In this document: piece after piece, positions 42,501 through 50,307 of the stretch
Layout: every line of letters starts with the position of its first letter
Position numbering within the stretch: the stretch's first letter is position 1
Origin: Schizosaccharomyces osmophilus
Taxonomy: Eukaryota; Ascomycota; Schizosaccharomycetes; Schizosaccharomycetales; Schizosaccharomycetaceae
Direction of reading: 5' to 3'
Assembly: GCF_027921745.1 (NCBI RefSeq)
Contig: NC_079240.1
Coordinates: 985,001 to 1,049,000, forward strand
Length of the DNA: 64,000 nt
Translations under genes and position numbers: made by a program
The notes under the pieces: model-generated
Databases searched by the model: none
Told to the model about the DNA's origin: nothing
The model's input: only the letters and a program-made list of their open reading frames with translations

Positions 42501-44131
42501 AGAAAAAACTTGAACTGTCTTCCTTGCTTGAGGAAAACTCTACTTTAAACCGTGAACTTCGGAGGTTTAAAGAGATAAGTAAATCATTAGAAGAAAGACT
42601 AACAAATGAAACGAATATGATGAAAGATATTAACTCCTCTGTGAGAAATATGTCTTCTGAATTGGAGCGAACCAAGATTGAAAAATCCGAAATGGCTAAT
42701 GATATATCAATCGTGAAACAGAAGAATCAAGAGCTTGACGTGCTAAAGGGAGTTCAGCAAATGACGATAGAGAATTTCGAACAAAAGGTTGGCTATCTTG
42801 AAGCTGATGTTAAGCAAATGTCTCTGTTGAAGAAAGAGCTCAGTGCTTTAACCGAAAAAGACAACTTATATGAAGTTCAGTCTTCTAGGAATCAAGAACT
42901 TGAAGCATCGGTAAAAACCCATATGCTTACAATTAAAGACCTAGAAGGCAGCTTGAAAAATGCCAACAGCAAGTTAAAGAATTTACAGGATTTTCCGTCG
43001 AAGTATGAAAGTTTAATTGGAAAATCCGAAGAGCTACAGAGGAAAGTTCGACAGCTTGAAAGATTTAAATCCGATTATGAGCTTCAAAATAAGGAACTTT
43101 TAAGCTTACGCAAGGTCGAAAGTGATTATCGTGAATTGGTGCTTAAGTATGATAAAGTAACGAAAGATACAGAACGATTAGAAAAAAGCAGTTTTTCTAC
43201 CAATGATCAATATCAAAAATTACTAGACGAGCACAGTAATTTAACACGAAAGAGTGAAGACATAACTAGCCAGCTCGATTCTGCAATGCAAAAACTTCCC
43301 AAGATTCCCTTATTAGAAAGCGAAATTTCGAAATTGAAGCAAGATTTCGCGAATACAGTTAAAGAACTTGAGGGGGAGAAACAAAAGGCTATTTTAGCTA
43401 GTCAGGATAATGAGCAATTACGTTCATTAAAGAGAGAACTCCAGAATAAACGACAATTGGAATTGAACTGTCAGAAGCTTTCAGAAGAGGTTAAAAGTAC
43501 TCGAAGTTTGCGATCAGAAGTCACCTTACTGAGAAATAAAGCATCTGACGTGGAGTACTCTAAAAACAAACTGACAGAATCAGAATTAAAACTGAAGGAA
43601 GTCAGAAAAGAGCTGAATTCCGCCATAGAACTGAACAAAAGGAAAGAAGTTGAGCTCCATCGGCTAAAGGAACACAAGCCAGCGGAGAAGGAGAACAAGT
43701 CCCCAGCAACTATAAAGAACACACTCCCTGAGAGAAAAACGATTTTTGACTTACAACAACGAAATGCCAATCAGACTCTTTTTGAAAATTTGAAAAGAGA
43801 TTATGATAGGCTTAACCTTGAGAAACAGTATCTTGAGAAACAAGTGCAAGAGAACAAAAACCCTGGAGTGACACCACAAGCCACCGGCGGATCTTTGGAG
43901 CGGGTTGCCTTTTCTCATGCGGTAGAAGTGAAAGCCCTTAAAGACCAAATTAATAGTGAGAAGTCCAAGATTTTAACTACACAATACCAGTTTGAAAAAC
44001 GAGAAAAAGAGTTACAAAAATCGATTTCCGACATGGAAAGGCAGAACCGGTATTCACTAATTGACGTTCGGGCACTCCGAGACAGAATTGCTAGTCTTGA
44101 AGAAGAGTTGGCGGCATCTTCACGAGCATGA
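39512..44131 (+). CDS. myo2: Myo2, type II myosin heavy chain of the cytokinetic ring
   Basis: Single exon, 1539 aa (S. pombe Myo2 is about 1526). An SH3-like N-terminal part (about 27-75) precedes the motor (about 80-770), with P-loop GESGAGKT (about 170), switch I NNNSSRFGKF (about 224) and switch II DIAGFEIF (about 445). The neck is short (about 770-830), with IQ-like ALQARIRGFVQRRKF for the Cdc4/Rlc1 light chains. The rest is a long coiled-coil tail ending VRALRDRIASLEEELAASS. It drives assembly and constriction of the contractile ring. The first 22 residues (MYRISQGNIG...) differ from those of S. pombe; homology starts at DNKRWVWISHPETAFTKAW, so the exact start is slightly uncertain. Confidence 0.97.
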   Translation: MYRISQGNIGESLADNSLNGIDNKRWVWISHPETAFTKAWIKEELGDGKYVIRYNNSRDQKVVGHDEIQPLNPGRFDRVNDMAELTNLNEPSVTYNLEQRYLSDQIYTYSGLFLVAVNPYRRLPIYGKDMVQLYKDKSQERKLPHVFAIADLAYNNLLENKENQSILVTGESGAGKTENTKRIIQYLAAVASNPNVVFGEQLEEQILKTNPVLEAFGNAKTVRNNNSSRFGKFIKVEFSVSGEIANASIEWYLLEKSRVVHQSSQERNYHIFYQLLNGADPALRKKLLLSNEFNDYEYLKKSSLTIPGINDAEEFKGLLSSFKILGFTEKEIFYMFSIISIILHIGNIPIGADRSGVARLTNMDDVDKLCHLLGVSPELFSQNLIRPRIHAGHEWVVSARSQEQVISSIEALAKAIYERNFGWLVKRINTAISRNTSSNTFIGILDIAGFEIFETNSFEQLCINYTNERLQQFFNHHMFVLEQEEYMREEIKWDFVDFGHDLQPTIDLIEKSNPIGILSCLDEECVMPKATDTTFVSKLDALWRDKSQKYKPFKFGGSGFILTHYAADVPYSTEGWLEKNSDPLNENIAKLLAQSTNKHISELFSDYREVETKTVRGRTRKALFRTVAQRHKEQLNQLMNQFNTTQPHFIRCIIPNEEKKSHSFNRALVLDQLRCNGVLEGIRITRAGFPNRMPFNDFRLRYEMMVNLPKDNYIESRRASLLILQQMGLSEDQFRIGVSKIFFKAGVLASLEERRLHTLQSIVIALQARIRGFVQRRKFQKRLKDIESLKQIQANMFVYDELRKHPWTKLYFKLRPMLSSTHNDEKLKRKDAEIIELKYEIKKITNVKEGLEAKVNESNKSYTALESALTGERAIALDKEEILRRTQERLASLEDSNGILNATYKDMEARLADILNEKEVENKHIEEMTGSLESVSLENEKRREYNEKLQKELNTCRMDVEQIRSALSAAKVEIASLSKEKTSINQDLGKLREDGEKKKLELSSLLEENSTLNRELRRFKEISKSLEERLTNETNMMKDINSSVRNMSSELERTKIEKSEMANDISIVKQKNQELDVLKGVQQMTIENFEQKVGYLEADVKQMSLLKKELSALTEKDNLYEVQSSRNQELEASVKTHMLTIKDLEGSLKNANSKLKNLQDFPSKYESLIGKSEELQRKVRQLERFKSDYELQNKELLSLRKVESDYRELVLKYDKVTKDTERLEKSSFSTNDQYQKLLDEHSNLTRKSEDITSQLDSAMQKLPKIPLLESEISKLKQDFANTVKELEGEKQKAILASQDNEQLRSLKRELQNKRQLELNCQKLSEEVKSTRSLRSEVTLLRNKASDVEYSKNKLTESELKLKEVRKELNSAIELNKRKEVELHRLKEHKPAEKENKSPATIKNTLPERKTIFDLQQRNANQTLFENLKRDYDRLNLEKQYLEKQVQENKNPGVTPQATGGSLERVAFSHAVEVKALKDQINSEKSKILTTQYQFEKREKELQKSISDMERQNRYSLIDVRALRDRIASLEEELAASSRA

Positions 44132-44338
44132 TGTTGGTTAACACTTTGTATATGAAGATTTTCATTCTTTAATTTAAGATGGTTGATATTTTTCATGTAA
44201 TTATAATATATAATATTGATAGATCATTAGGATACGATGAATTGGATTTCATTAAGAACATGATAAGTGAAGAAAATAAGAGGATTCTAAAGATGGATAT
44301 CTACAAACTTATAATTTCCAAAAGCAAACAGTGGAATT

Positions 44339-45352
44339 CTAATTTTCGTTTTCAGTTGTATTGGGAAGAGTTTGTAATTTTTCATCGGTAAAGCCAGACA
44401 AAACTTCGTCAAGGTTGGTACCTTGGACAAATTCTGAAATAAAGCTTTTTAATCCTTGTTTACCGATTTCAATATCAGAACGAGAGCCGATGTAGTAAAC
44501 AAATTGATTGTGGGTATCATCCTTTACGCGGTCCAAATAACCAAATCTGACAAGAAGATTGAGGGAGCGGTCTATGTCTAATTGGAAAGGAGTGGTTTCA
44601 GAAGATAACAAAGTATCCAAGTGCGACTTCAGTTCTAACTCTCCAAGATATCCATGGGAAACTGCAACAAGGGAAACAACAAGCATCAAAAATCCGAGAA
44701 ACGAAGTATCAGCCATTGAGTCAGGAACGAGCCGTTGGTCGCTGCAGTACTCAAAACGAAGGGAATTTTTTAACACCCAATACTTTGGGACATTGGAGGA
44801 GGAGGAGGAAGACGAATTGGAAGTATGTTGTTTTCGGAGTTGAGAAATGGCCATTTCTTTTGTCCGATTCGTGGGGTTTACTAAGACTAGTTGAAAACCA
44901 AAAACAGACTGAAGTTGACGGTTTGCCTCTTCTAGAGCTGGCTGAAACAAGCTTCGGGAACTTCCTTGTGGGAATGCACGCTGTATCACTTCCTTTCGCG
45001 AAAGAGCTTGATGGGAGCTTTGGGAGCAAATGGCGAGACGCACAATGTTTCTAACAAGCATTTGAAAATTCATAGAATCAGTTTCGCCTTTGTCTAGTTC
45101 ATCCAACGGTTTGGAACCGGCATTGGGTTTGCTCTTCTTTCTGCGATTTCTATCAGAGGAAGTGCGTCCGGATCCTTGTCCAACTGCTGCGTCATCATTT
45201 GGGCTCTCCAAATCGTCGTCAATGTATCCTTCACTTTCTGATCCTTCTTCCTCATCAGCAATAATCTGCGATGCCGTCAATCGTGCTCCATGAGGGCTGC
45301 TTGGTTCTACATTCCTGGCTCTTTTTCTATGCAAATCATCGAACTGACTCAT
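44339..45352 (-). CDS. nse3: Nse3, MAGE-domain subunit of the Smc5-Smc6 complex
   Basis: Single exon, 337 aa (S. pombe Nse3 is about 328). The first 90 residues are acidic, Ser/Arg-rich and disordered. The MAGE-homology double winged-helix region follows (about 90-320), with MLVRNIVRLAICSQSSHQALSRKEVIQRAFP, GFQLVLVNP and LGFLMLVVSLVAVSHGYLGE visible. Nse3 pairs with Nse1 and Nse4 in the Smc5/6 subcomplex that binds DNA and acts in repair and replication restart. The gene is convergent with myo2, with 207 bp between the stops, and divergent from isa1. Confidence 0.92.
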   Translation of the reverse strand: MSQFDDLHRKRARNVEPSSPHGARLTASQIIADEEEGSESEGYIDDDLESPNDDAAVGQGSGRTSSDRNRRKKSKPNAGSKPLDELDKGETDSMNFQMLVRNIVRLAICSQSSHQALSRKEVIQRAFPQGSSRSLFQPALEEANRQLQSVFGFQLVLVNPTNRTKEMAISQLRKQHTSNSSSSSSSNVPKYWVLKNSLRFEYCSDQRLVPDSMADTSFLGFLMLVVSLVAVSHGYLGELELKSHLDTLLSSETTPFQLDIDRSLNLLVRFGYLDRVKDDTHNQFVYYIGSRSDIEIGKQGLKSFISEFVQGTNLDEVLSGFTDEKLQTLPNTTENEN

Positions 45353-46131
45353 TTCATTTTGGGCTCAAAACGAAGGGAATTTCCAAAGGAAAGCAAAGAA
45401 CTTTTACCAGTCCTGGTTTTTCGCGTTTTGGGGGGATTTCGTTTTGCGATATCTATAGTCATCCGTATAACACATTAACGATACTATATCCTGTAGCCGT
45501 AGTAAATAGAGACTTTTGAGAGAAGGATATAAATGAATTGCTTTTTCAGATATGCCTGCTTTGAATATAATTTTAATATTATATTGCTTCTAAGTGCTGA
45601 GAGCAAACAGGCATCTTTGCTTCGGATTTCATGACTTGACATTTCAAATCTTCAACCAGAAACACATTGTGCGGCTTCCATCCGGGTTTTCAGAAGCAAA
45701 AACTAGAACATATAAAAACTCAACTTACTATTCTTTATAAATGTTCAACTTCTTCGTAGAAAAACAATCCAACCCTCTTTTTCTGTGTTTTCTTTCCAGT
45801 ATCGTACTACTCGCTTATTTAGTATAATAAGCAATACGGTGGTGCAACCCAGTCTTCTGTGCTCATTTTCTAGATCGTTGGGTATCTGAAATATATTTTG
45901 CATACGCCAACACCAAATTCATTATTGTGGACCAATGAGGAGCCCTATAAATCATATAGAAGGTGGGTGTATGATGACCTCTTGGCATTAACCAAAAACA
46001 GATGCTCATGGGAGGCAAGAATTGAGACTCCAAAACACGGTATATTTGAAAGAAGTTGAATTCTTTTTGTACAGTATTGATAATTGGCGTTTGAACCATC
46101 GAATCACGAAAAAACTGGATAAATTTTCAGA
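45353..46131. other. Divergent promoter region between nse3 and isa1
   Basis: This 779-bp region contains a CCAAT box closely followed by a TATAAA (listed separately) and several short upstream ATGs before isa1. The first 100-150 bp belong to the nse3 upstream part. No further gene was seen. Confidence 0.55.
45932..45949 (+). promoter_or_regulatory. CCAAT box and TATA element upstream of isa1
   Basis: CCAAT at 45932-45936 is followed 7 bp later by CTATAAAT. In S. pombe, isa1 is repressed under low iron by the CCAAT-binding Php2/3/5 complex with Php4, so a CCAAT in this promoter fits that circuit. Only one copy was seen. Confidence 0.5.
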
Positions 46132-46782
46132 ATGCTTGCACTTTTATCGACACGACAGATTTCAAGGTTCCCCCTGCGTGAGGGCTTGCTACGGAACTTT
46201 ACTCGAAATCTTTCTCTACATGAAATTCATAACCTGAAAAATATGAATCCGACACTACAAAAATCACAAAATATTCAAATTCCTCTACCCACCCGTTTAC
46301 GTGCTGCAGCTCCTTCTCTCAATGAAACTTCGAAGAAAGAACTGGCTCCTACTCGGAGGATGCCTCGTAAAAACGTAATTAAATTGGTATGTTGTTTTAT
46401 TAGGAGTTGTTCCTCCTTTTTTTTTTTTCGTTTTTTTGAAAGTCATAAACTAATCCCTGTGTAGAGTTCAGGTGCGGTGAATCATTTGCGAAGCATGTTG
46501 AACGATCCTTCTATGAAGGATAAACTTTTGCGAATTGGCGTAAAGCAAAAGGGTTGTGCTGGCCAGGCGTATTCGTTGGAATACATTGAACAACCTGAAA
46601 AGTTTGATGAAATTGTGGAGCAAGATGGAATTCGTATCATTGTCGCTCGAAGGGCTTTACTGCAAATTATTGGGTCTGTAATGGATTACAGGGATGATGA
46701 GTTGCAGTCGCGGTTTATTTTTACCAATCCAAATATTAAATCTACCTGTGGTTGTGGAGAATCCTTCAGCACGACGAAGTAA
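46132..46782 (+). CDS. isa1: Isa1, mitochondrial A-type iron-sulfur cluster assembly protein (2 exons)
   Basis: Exons 46132-46386 and 46465-46782 give 190 aa, the length I recall for S. pombe Isa1. The 78-bp intron (46387-46464) starts GTATGT, has a poly-T run and a CTAAT branch site, and ends GTAG. The first 85 residues include an Arg/Leu/Ser-rich mitochondrial targeting peptide (MLALLSTRQISRFPLREGLLRNFTRN). The second exon holds the whole A-type domain with the three cluster-binding cysteines C116 (KGCAGQAY) and C180-G-C182 (STCGCGESF). With Isa2 and Iba57 the family makes [4Fe-4S] clusters in mitochondria. A CCAAT box upstream suggests iron-dependent control. Confidence 0.93.
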
Positions 46783-47292
46783 CACCAGTGAATGAAGAAA
46801 GAGCTTTGTTTTACGAATTCTTATGATTGCAATGTTTATTAATTAATTCCCGGAGATGGGTTTTTGTTTGGTTTCTTCATGTATGCTTCACCCCCCTCCC
46901 TGCACGGAACACCGGTCCTGTTCTGTCTTCTCTTTTTTTTTTCAAATAATTTCCTTCTAATCACAAGAAATTTGTTGTTTTGATGTTGTGGCTTTTTTTT
47001 ATTTCATACGTCAGATTGTGGAAATTGCCCTCTGCGTAGAGTAATCTGTTTTTTACCTTGCTGTGGACTCTGCTTTATTTCTAGTTTCTTTGCATATGTT
47101 ACAGTTTACAAAACGCCATAAATTACGGGATATCGGGACAATGAAGTGACATGGAAGTACGTACTACAAGGGAAGATTCTCTCATTCTTTTTGATAACGA
47201 TGTGTTGAAAGGCAATATCCACCCAAAATTAGCAAAGTAGTGTGAAATGGAGTATTGAATGAAATATAAAATTCGTTATGAAGTACATATCG
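46783..47292. other. Convergent 3' region between isa1 and gep4
   Basis: This 510-bp region is T-rich on + just after isa1, with a C-rich patch (CCCCCCTCCC near 46891-46900). It should hold the 3' ends of both genes. No gene was seen. Confidence 0.5.
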
Positions 47293-47977
47293 TTACTTAT
47301 CCTTCTCGTTCATTTGAGGTAGGATAGGACCCATCGGTTGGAACGTTTGGTAAAGCTTTCCTTCTAATTTGTTCATCTGCAAGGATAGTTGTATGTTAGT
47401 ATTATTGTAGTAGAGGAGTTCTTACCCAGCTTGAGTTTTCTTGTACTCCAACATATAACCATAAACTCCATGCACCCATACGATTAGCCATGGTGCTATC
47501 CGTAAGTAGTCGATCACCGATGAATAAAAGCTGTGAGGGATGTTGAATCTGTGTAGATCTCTGAAAATAATCCCATACTTCTTGTTCACAAAGTGGCTTT
47601 AATTTCGAATGTCGAAGTACAGGAATTTCCCAGCGAGCTTCAAAGTGGGCAGCATCTTCTCCAGTCGGATCTTGCTTTTTAGAACCAATTGAATTGCTCA
47701 CCAATAAAATATGGCTCTTTCCAAATTTTTTCTGTAACTCTCGTAGTTTCTCGAGATTCTCATTAGGAATTTCATTCTTATTAGGTACAGTAATACAATC
47801 GTCCTTGTCTAGCACAATACCTCGAATGTCAACAGGCCGACAGTACGCATTGCTTAGATGGCTGCTAATACCAACCGGAACATTTGTGAATGAAGGAAAT
47901 TTTACGTGAGGAAGTAATGTCCTAGGACGTTTCACAGTCTGAAAAAAAGCGCGAATCCCTTCCCAGTTCACTAGCAT
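47293..47977 (-). CDS. gep4: Gep4, mitochondrial phosphatidylglycerophosphate phosphatase (2 exons)
   Basis: On minus exon 1 is 47977-47426 and exon 2 is 47376-47293, giving 211 aa. The 49-bp intron (47377-47425) starts GTAAGA, has CTAAC, and ends GCAG; splicing adds MNKLEGKLYQTFQPMGP and ten more residues. The HAD-type catalytic motif is LDKDDC (D57 nucleophile, D59), with LLVSNSIG as motif II and FIGDRLLTD as motif IV. The enzyme removes phosphate from PGP to give phosphatidylglycerol, a step in cardiolipin synthesis at the inner membrane's matrix face. There is no strong cleavable presequence, as in other Gep4 proteins. Confidence 0.9.
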
Positions 47978-48550
47978 TGGATATTAACAACACTTTTTCG
48001 AGCCCACTTATTTAGATTTCCTGGCAAATTCGCTAAAGACGAAGAAATTATTTAAATTTCAGGTAACAGAAGCAGTCGTAAAGTGAAGCATTACAATTTG
48101 GCATGAATTTAAAAGATGGTCTGGAAGAAAACATGTAGTATTTATAGAGTTTGGTTAAAATATATAATAACAAAAGGGTATTTCTACCTTGTAGATTGAA
48201 AGCTATGGTAGTTAATCATTTGCTCATCATAATCTATTACAATGCTTTGAAGAAGTATGGGTTTACATTTCGCAAAATGTTTATAAACTACATCTACTTT
48301 CCAGCGATAAACGAGTTCAGCCCAGATTGGTCAATAACTTCAGAGTCCTCACGGCTCTGCGTCTGACTCGAAGAGGTTTAAATATATACTTATTTACCTA
48401 TAAAGGAGTTATATTTAATATTATGTTATTAATTCAAGCAAAGTGAAAATGGGAAGCCGCAATAAGCAAATAATCCAAAAAAAAACCCCAAAAAGCAAAA
48501 CTTCCAAAAAAAAAGGGGGGGGAGAACATGAAAGACAGACGGAGGTATGA
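47978..48550. other. Intergenic region between cig1 and gep4
   Basis: This 573-bp AT-rich region is the gep4 promoter and cig1 3' part (both on minus). It contains a short inverted repeat CAGAG/CTCTG (about 48341-48359) and homopolymer tracts near the cig1 stop (A9 next to G8, about 48505-48522). A box-C-like ATGATGA on minus near 48225 has no matching D box at snoRNA spacing. Confidence 0.5.
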
Positions 48551-49789
48551 TTATAGAATACTAGACACCCAATTGTAAGCAAAAACGCTAATGCGTTTCA
48601 TTCTAGTTTCACTGTACTTTTGAAAGATAGAGCTGTGATGGTTTGGAGCATCCAAAATACATTCCATGATCCCTAACGCACAAGGCTCCAGTTGTCGAGC
48701 AGTGAGTCCACTGTAATAAATATGATGCAAAGTCCATGTAGTATATCCTAACATCTGCATGGACAAGTAATAAGAAGCAGCTGCTATGGCACTGGGATAT
48801 CCTCCTACAAACATTTCATCCATTAACGTCAGTTCCATCAAATATTTTGCTAGAGATCGAATATCGTATTGATAGGAATCAGCCCTACTGATTCTTCGTA
48901 GAAAAGACATGGGTCCCGGCCAACTTAACTCGAAGTTCAGTAGCATCAGCATGTATCTTTCTGCACGAATAATTTCTTCAATTTCGTAGACTCCTTCTAC
49001 AAATTTTCCTAAATGATAGATAGTTGGAGGATGAATCTCCTCATACTTAAAGGAAATCAATAATGCGGAAAGACCCACCAATTGTATCTTTTGAAAAGAA
49101 ACAACCTTTGTGGAAAGAAATCTGTCAATTAAGTTCACTGTTAGATATAACGTCTCTGGAAGAAGTCGAAAGTATTGATGGACTTGAATTATCCAATCAA
49201 CCAACAAATGCCTAGTCGGCCAATCTATTTCATGTTGAATAGACATATACGAAGGGGATGGAGCCAAATTCCTTTCTAATTCTCGCATGTACCCAAATAT
49301 ATCGGTTTCATAATCGGAAACCATCGATGGATCTTGATCGTCATCTTCCTTGGAAGGATGTGCCTTAATGTATTCTGAAGCTTGAGAGAGCAAACAAACG
49401 TCTACCTCCGTGAATAAAGGAATCGCAACATGTGAAGACTCGGTGGCTTCAAGGGGGTCTGAATCAAGGGTTTCTTCAAAAATATCGAGAGATGTGTTCT
49501 TTTGGTCAGAAAATGAATCCTCAGGTACTGAGTTCACCAAAACATTACTTAATTCTTTTTCATCTTGAAAAACATGATTTTCTTCTGAGCTGGCGGGGGA
49601 CGTTAGGAAGCGACCTGTGTCGATGTAGGTAGATTGTAAAGCTCCATGAGAAATGTTCTCCACAGACTTCAGAGGAGCTCTTAAAGGCGATCGATTAAGG
49701 ATCCTGTCTTTTCCATTAAACGCGAAAGATTCTCGTTGATTTTCATCTGTAGCGAATTCATGAGCATTGACTCTGCTTGAAGCTTCCAT
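48551..49789 (-). CDS. cig1: Cig1, B-type cyclin
   Basis: Single exon, 412 aa (S. pombe Cig1 is about 415). The N-terminal 150 residues are disordered, acidic and Ser-rich, with RxxL destruction-box candidates (RSPL, RAPL at about 33-40). The cyclin core covers about 165-400: DIFGYMRELE, then HEIDWPTRHLLVDWIIQVHQYF with the box helices, LYLTVNLIDRFLS, and the second fold through YLMELTLMDEMFV. It partners Cdc2 (CDK1). The gene is divergent from rec11 across a 518-bp spacer. It could be confused with Cig2 or Cdc13 by domain alone; length, position and lack of other features favour Cig1. Confidence 0.9.
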   Translation of the reverse strand: MEASSRVNAHEFATDENQRESFAFNGKDRILNRSPLRAPLKSVENISHGALQSTYIDTGRFLTSPASSEENHVFQDEKELSNVLVNSVPEDSFSDQKNTSLDIFEETLDSDPLEATESSHVAIPLFTEVDVCLLSQASEYIKAHPSKEDDDQDPSMVSDYETDIFGYMRELERNLAPSPSYMSIQHEIDWPTRHLLVDWIIQVHQYFRLLPETLYLTVNLIDRFLSTKVVSFQKIQLVGLSALLISFKYEEIHPPTIYHLGKFVEGVYEIEEIIRAERYMLMLLNFELSWPGPMSFLRRISRADSYQYDIRSLAKYLMELTLMDEMFVGGYPSAIAAASYYLSMQMLGYTTWTLHHIYYSGLTARQLEPCALGIMECILDAPNHHSSIFQKYSETRMKRISVFAYNWVSSIL

Positions 49790-50307
49790 AACTTTACAAA
49801 GGCGTATAAAAGAGTAACATTGGTATCTTTGCTAACAAAAAATAGAAACACTTCTAGTCCTGGTTTTGAAATCAAAATCTACCAAAATTAAGTTATCAAA
49901 GTATTAAAAACAATAGGAAAGGTAGACCAAGATAAATAAATATAAAAGAAATTAACAATTTAACTAGTAATAGGTACAAAAAGAATTGTAAGATAAAGAT
50001 TGAAGTCAGGAACTAAGTAAGTGCCGCGAAGTTGAAACTTGATAGCTGACGGACCTGCAATAGAGCAGCACCAAATCGATCACGAACCCATGTTTCACGC
50101 GTAATATTTTCCCAAAGGTAAGTTTTATTTTACTAGATAAATAAATTAATATCACCTATTTTTTTGAGCATTTCAAGTTTTCCTAGTCGCGCATAAAAGG
50201 GACTTCTTTATAGTCAACGCGTCGCGTATCGCCTACTTAAGCTACACCAACGCACTACGCGCTTGAACAGAGCAACTATTTACGAAGCTAGTTAGCGGTT
50301 AAATATC
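49790..50307. other. Divergent promoter region between cig1 and rec11
   Basis: This 518-bp region is AT-rich near cig1, with a short GC-richer cluster of CGCG words in the last 120 bp before rec11 (listed separately). No other gene is seen. Confidence 0.55.
50217..50262 (+). promoter_or_regulatory. MCB cluster upstream of rec11
   Basis: ACGCGT at 50217-50222 continues into CGCGT (50223-50227), and ACGCGC follows at 50257-50262; a further TCGCGC lies at about 50187. The core is about 85 bp before the rec11 ATG and about 430 bp from the cig1 ATG. MBF binds ACGCGT, and premeiotic S-phase genes in fission yeast use it, so rec11 is the likely target. Confidence 0.6.

Noticed and set aside
48059-48230. 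C/D-box snoRNA between gep4 and cig1
   Set aside because: A box-C-like ATGATGA is present on minus, but the nearest CTGA is too far away and there is no terminal stem.
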